The translations under genes and the position numbers were made by a program. A stretch of DNA of 64,000 nucleotides, taken from contig JBBIKG010000005.1 in NCBI GenBank assembly GCA_037445555.1, positions 1 to 64,000 of the forward strand, written 5' to 3'. The DNA is from JAAYJT01 sp037445555. Its GTDB lineage: Bacteria > Bacteroidota > Bacteroidia > Bacteroidales > JAAYJT01. Each line of letters begins with the position of its first letter. The stretch's first letter is position 1. Positions 63,101-64,000 of the stretch are shown here, piece after piece. The notes beneath the pieces are model-generated. The model searched no databases. It had not been told where the DNA came from and worked only from the letters and a program-made list of their open reading frames with translations.

Positions 63101-63517
63101 GTGGGCTTCAAAGAGTATTGTTTCAAAAAGTCGTTATGGCTCTATCACTTCGGAGGGGCATCGTGCAACAACTGCGACATCGAAATTCTCGACTGCCTGA
63201 CGCCCCGCTACGATGTGGAACGCTTTGGTATGGTGTTGGTTGGTAGTGTCAGGCATGCCGACGTACTGCTGGTGAACGGAAGCATCAACACCAAGTGCAG
63301 GGACAGACTGCTGGATATTTATCGCCAGGCTCCCAAACCGATTGTTGTTGTCGCAATCGGCGCCTGCGGATGCACCGGGGGTGTGTTTGCTGACGGAAAC
63401 ACGTTTGCCGGGCCGGTTGACAAAATCATTCCGGTGGATGTGTACATCCCAGGATGCCCTCCAAAGCCAGAGGCAATACTTGCCGGGATTGTGAATTTTT
63501 TAAACAAGAAAAACTAA
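63101..63517 (+). CDS. NuoB/EchC/HycG-like small subunit of group 4 hydrogenase
   Basis: A 138-residue [4Fe-4S] subunit. WLYHFGGASCNNCDIEILDC carries the first two cluster Cys (about 20 and 23), GACGCTGGVF (about 88-97) the third and YIPGCPPKPEAIL (about 118-130) the fourth, the NuoB-type proximal (N2-like) pattern. The start is taken as GTG 63101, directly before GFKEYCFKKS, because no in-frame ATG lies close to the family start; a longer open frame from 62888 would overlap the NuoH-like gene by 200 nt. It lies 11 nt after that gene and 6 nt before the NuoC-like gene. Confidence 0.92.
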   Translation: MGFKEYCFKKSLWLYHFGGASCNNCDIEILDCLTPRYDVERFGMVLVGSVRHADVLLVNGSINTKCRDRLLDIYRQAPKPIVVVAIGACGCTGGVFADGNTFAGPVDKIIPVDVYIPGCPPKPEAILAGIVNFLNKKN

Positions 63518-63523
63518 TACGTC

Positions 63524-63958
63524 ATGGAGAGCCAGGAACTGGTGGAACTGATGAAGTTCAAATTCAAATCCGACATCGTACGAACCCATGTCAGGTTCAA
63601 GAATCGCATCCATGCAGAAGTAAAGCGTGAAGTCCTTTTTGCATTGGCATCATGGCTATTCAAAGACAACGGGCTACGATTCATCATTGCGTCAGCCAGC
63701 GACCTTGGCCACTGTTTTGAAATATTCTATCATTTCAGTCATGATAAAACCGGACTAGTGCTGAATCTTCAGGTCTTTTTACCCTATGACAAGCCAGAAA
63801 CGGAATCGCTCGTCCCACTCTTTGTTGCCGCCGACTGGATTGAGCGTGAGATGCATGAGCTCTTTGGCATCCGTTTCAAAAACCACCCACACCTGGCACC
63901 CTTGCTCTCCAACGGAAACTGGAAATCTGACAATTTCCCATATGCTCACAAACATTGA
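63524..63958 (+). CDS. NuoC/EchD-like 30-kDa-type subunit of group 4 hydrogenase
   Basis: A 144-residue soluble subunit homologous to NuoC (complex I 30 kDa). The signature ADWIEREMHELFGIRFKNHP (about 105-124) is followed by HLAPLLSNGNW, the usual end of the domain. It is separate from the large-subunit gene, as in Ech and Coo, and not fused as in HycE/HyfG. It starts 6 nt after the small subunit, and the large-subunit ATG lies 11 nt downstream. Confidence 0.93.
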   Translation: MESQELVELMKFKFKSDIVRTHVRFKNRIHAEVKREVLFALASWLFKDNGLRFIIASASDLGHCFEIFYHFSHDKTGLVLNLQVFLPYDKPETESLVPLFVAADWIEREMHELFGIRFKNHPHLAPLLSNGNWKSDNFPYAHKH

Positions 63959-63969
63959 AAAAAATTGAA

Positions 63970-64000
63970 ATGAAGACAGTAATACCCGTAGGGCCCTACC
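63970..64000 (+). CDS. start of NuoD/EchE-like large catalytic subunit (cut by window end)
   Basis: Only MKTVIPVGPY is encoded before the window stops. The segment IP(V/I)GP(Y/Q) followed by HP is the usual N-terminus of group 4 NiFe hydrogenase large subunits and NuoD. Its place after the NuoC-like gene is also as expected. Whether it keeps the two Cys-x-x-Cys motifs that bind nickel cannot be seen here. Confidence 0.75.
   Translation, partial: MKTVIPVGPY

Noticed and set aside
1..64000. CRISPR arrays, tRNA, rRNA, insertion sequences or prophage
   Set aside because: No regularly spaced repeats, cloverleaf-like gene, transposase or phage structural gene was found by reading both strands.

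Overview
The window is a chromosomal stretch of a Bacteroidota bacterium, most likely an anaerobic or facultatively anaerobic member of the Bacteroidales/Marinilabiliales side of the phylum. The evidence is recurrent TAnnTTTG promoter boxes, generally weak Shine-Dalgarno sequences, three secreted proteins ending in type IX secretion sorting domains (PNP...K(V/I)xKL style), a carboxypeptidase-regulatory/OMP-barrel protein, DUF5063, DUF2779, DUF3795 and DUF4199-type genes, a Bacteroidota-type serine palmitoyltransferase, and a locus for an energy-converting NiFe hydrogenase. The placement rests on family recognition by eye and not on a database search. || Layout. 0-7 kb: a secreted S8 peptidase, then housekeeping genes (trmD, rplS, DUF5063, lpdA, rfbC) and a sugar nucleotidyltransferase. 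7-13.5 kb: secreted and outer-membrane proteins (esterase with LysM, CotH/lamin-tail/T9SS protein, TonB-type barrel), preceded by a perfect 26-bp AT-rich palindrome. 13.7-19 kb (minus strand): membrane pyrophosphatase hppA followed by gcvP, probably one transcript. 19.3-22.7 kb: a compact nucleotide-metabolism cluster (bifunctional nuclease, nucleoside transporter, thyA, folA). 22.7-27.9 kb (minus strand): a secreted protein often labelled asparagine synthetase B, a 7-TM protein, dnaB and a DUF2779 nuclease-like protein whose C-terminal catalytic residues look lost. 28-34 kb: msrA, membrane and periplasmic proteins, a CBM-esterase-T9SS protein and an AspT-like exchanger. 34.2-36.4 kb: serine palmitoyltransferase and an SDR, a probable sphingolipid pair. 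36.6-50.2 kb: GH92 mannosidase lipoprotein, beta-helix protein, small proteins, two alpha/beta hydrolases, an amidase, an M14 peptidase and a second S8 peptidase. 50.2-52 kb: two small unknown membrane proteins bracketed by an imperfect direct repeat. || 52-64 kb is the most coherent system: a His-rich nickel-transporter-like protein, a minus-strand hypF-C-D-E-A-B maturation operon, a divergent Crp/Fnr regulator with N-terminal cysteines, and then a plus-strand operon. That operon encodes a HydB-like Fe-S subunit, a HydG-like FAD/NAD(P)H subunit, a HycB-like four-cluster ferredoxin, a NuoH/EchB-like membrane subunit, a NuoB/EchC-like subunit, a NuoC/EchD-like subunit and the first ten codons of a NuoD/EchE-like large subunit cut off by the window end. 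I infer a membrane-bound group 4 NiFe hydrogenase joined to the diaphorase-like beta/gamma module usually seen in soluble sulfhydrogenases. An 8-bp perfect inverted repeat ends 2 nt before the first start codon of this operon. No CRISPR array, rRNA, tRNA, insertion sequence or prophage was seen.
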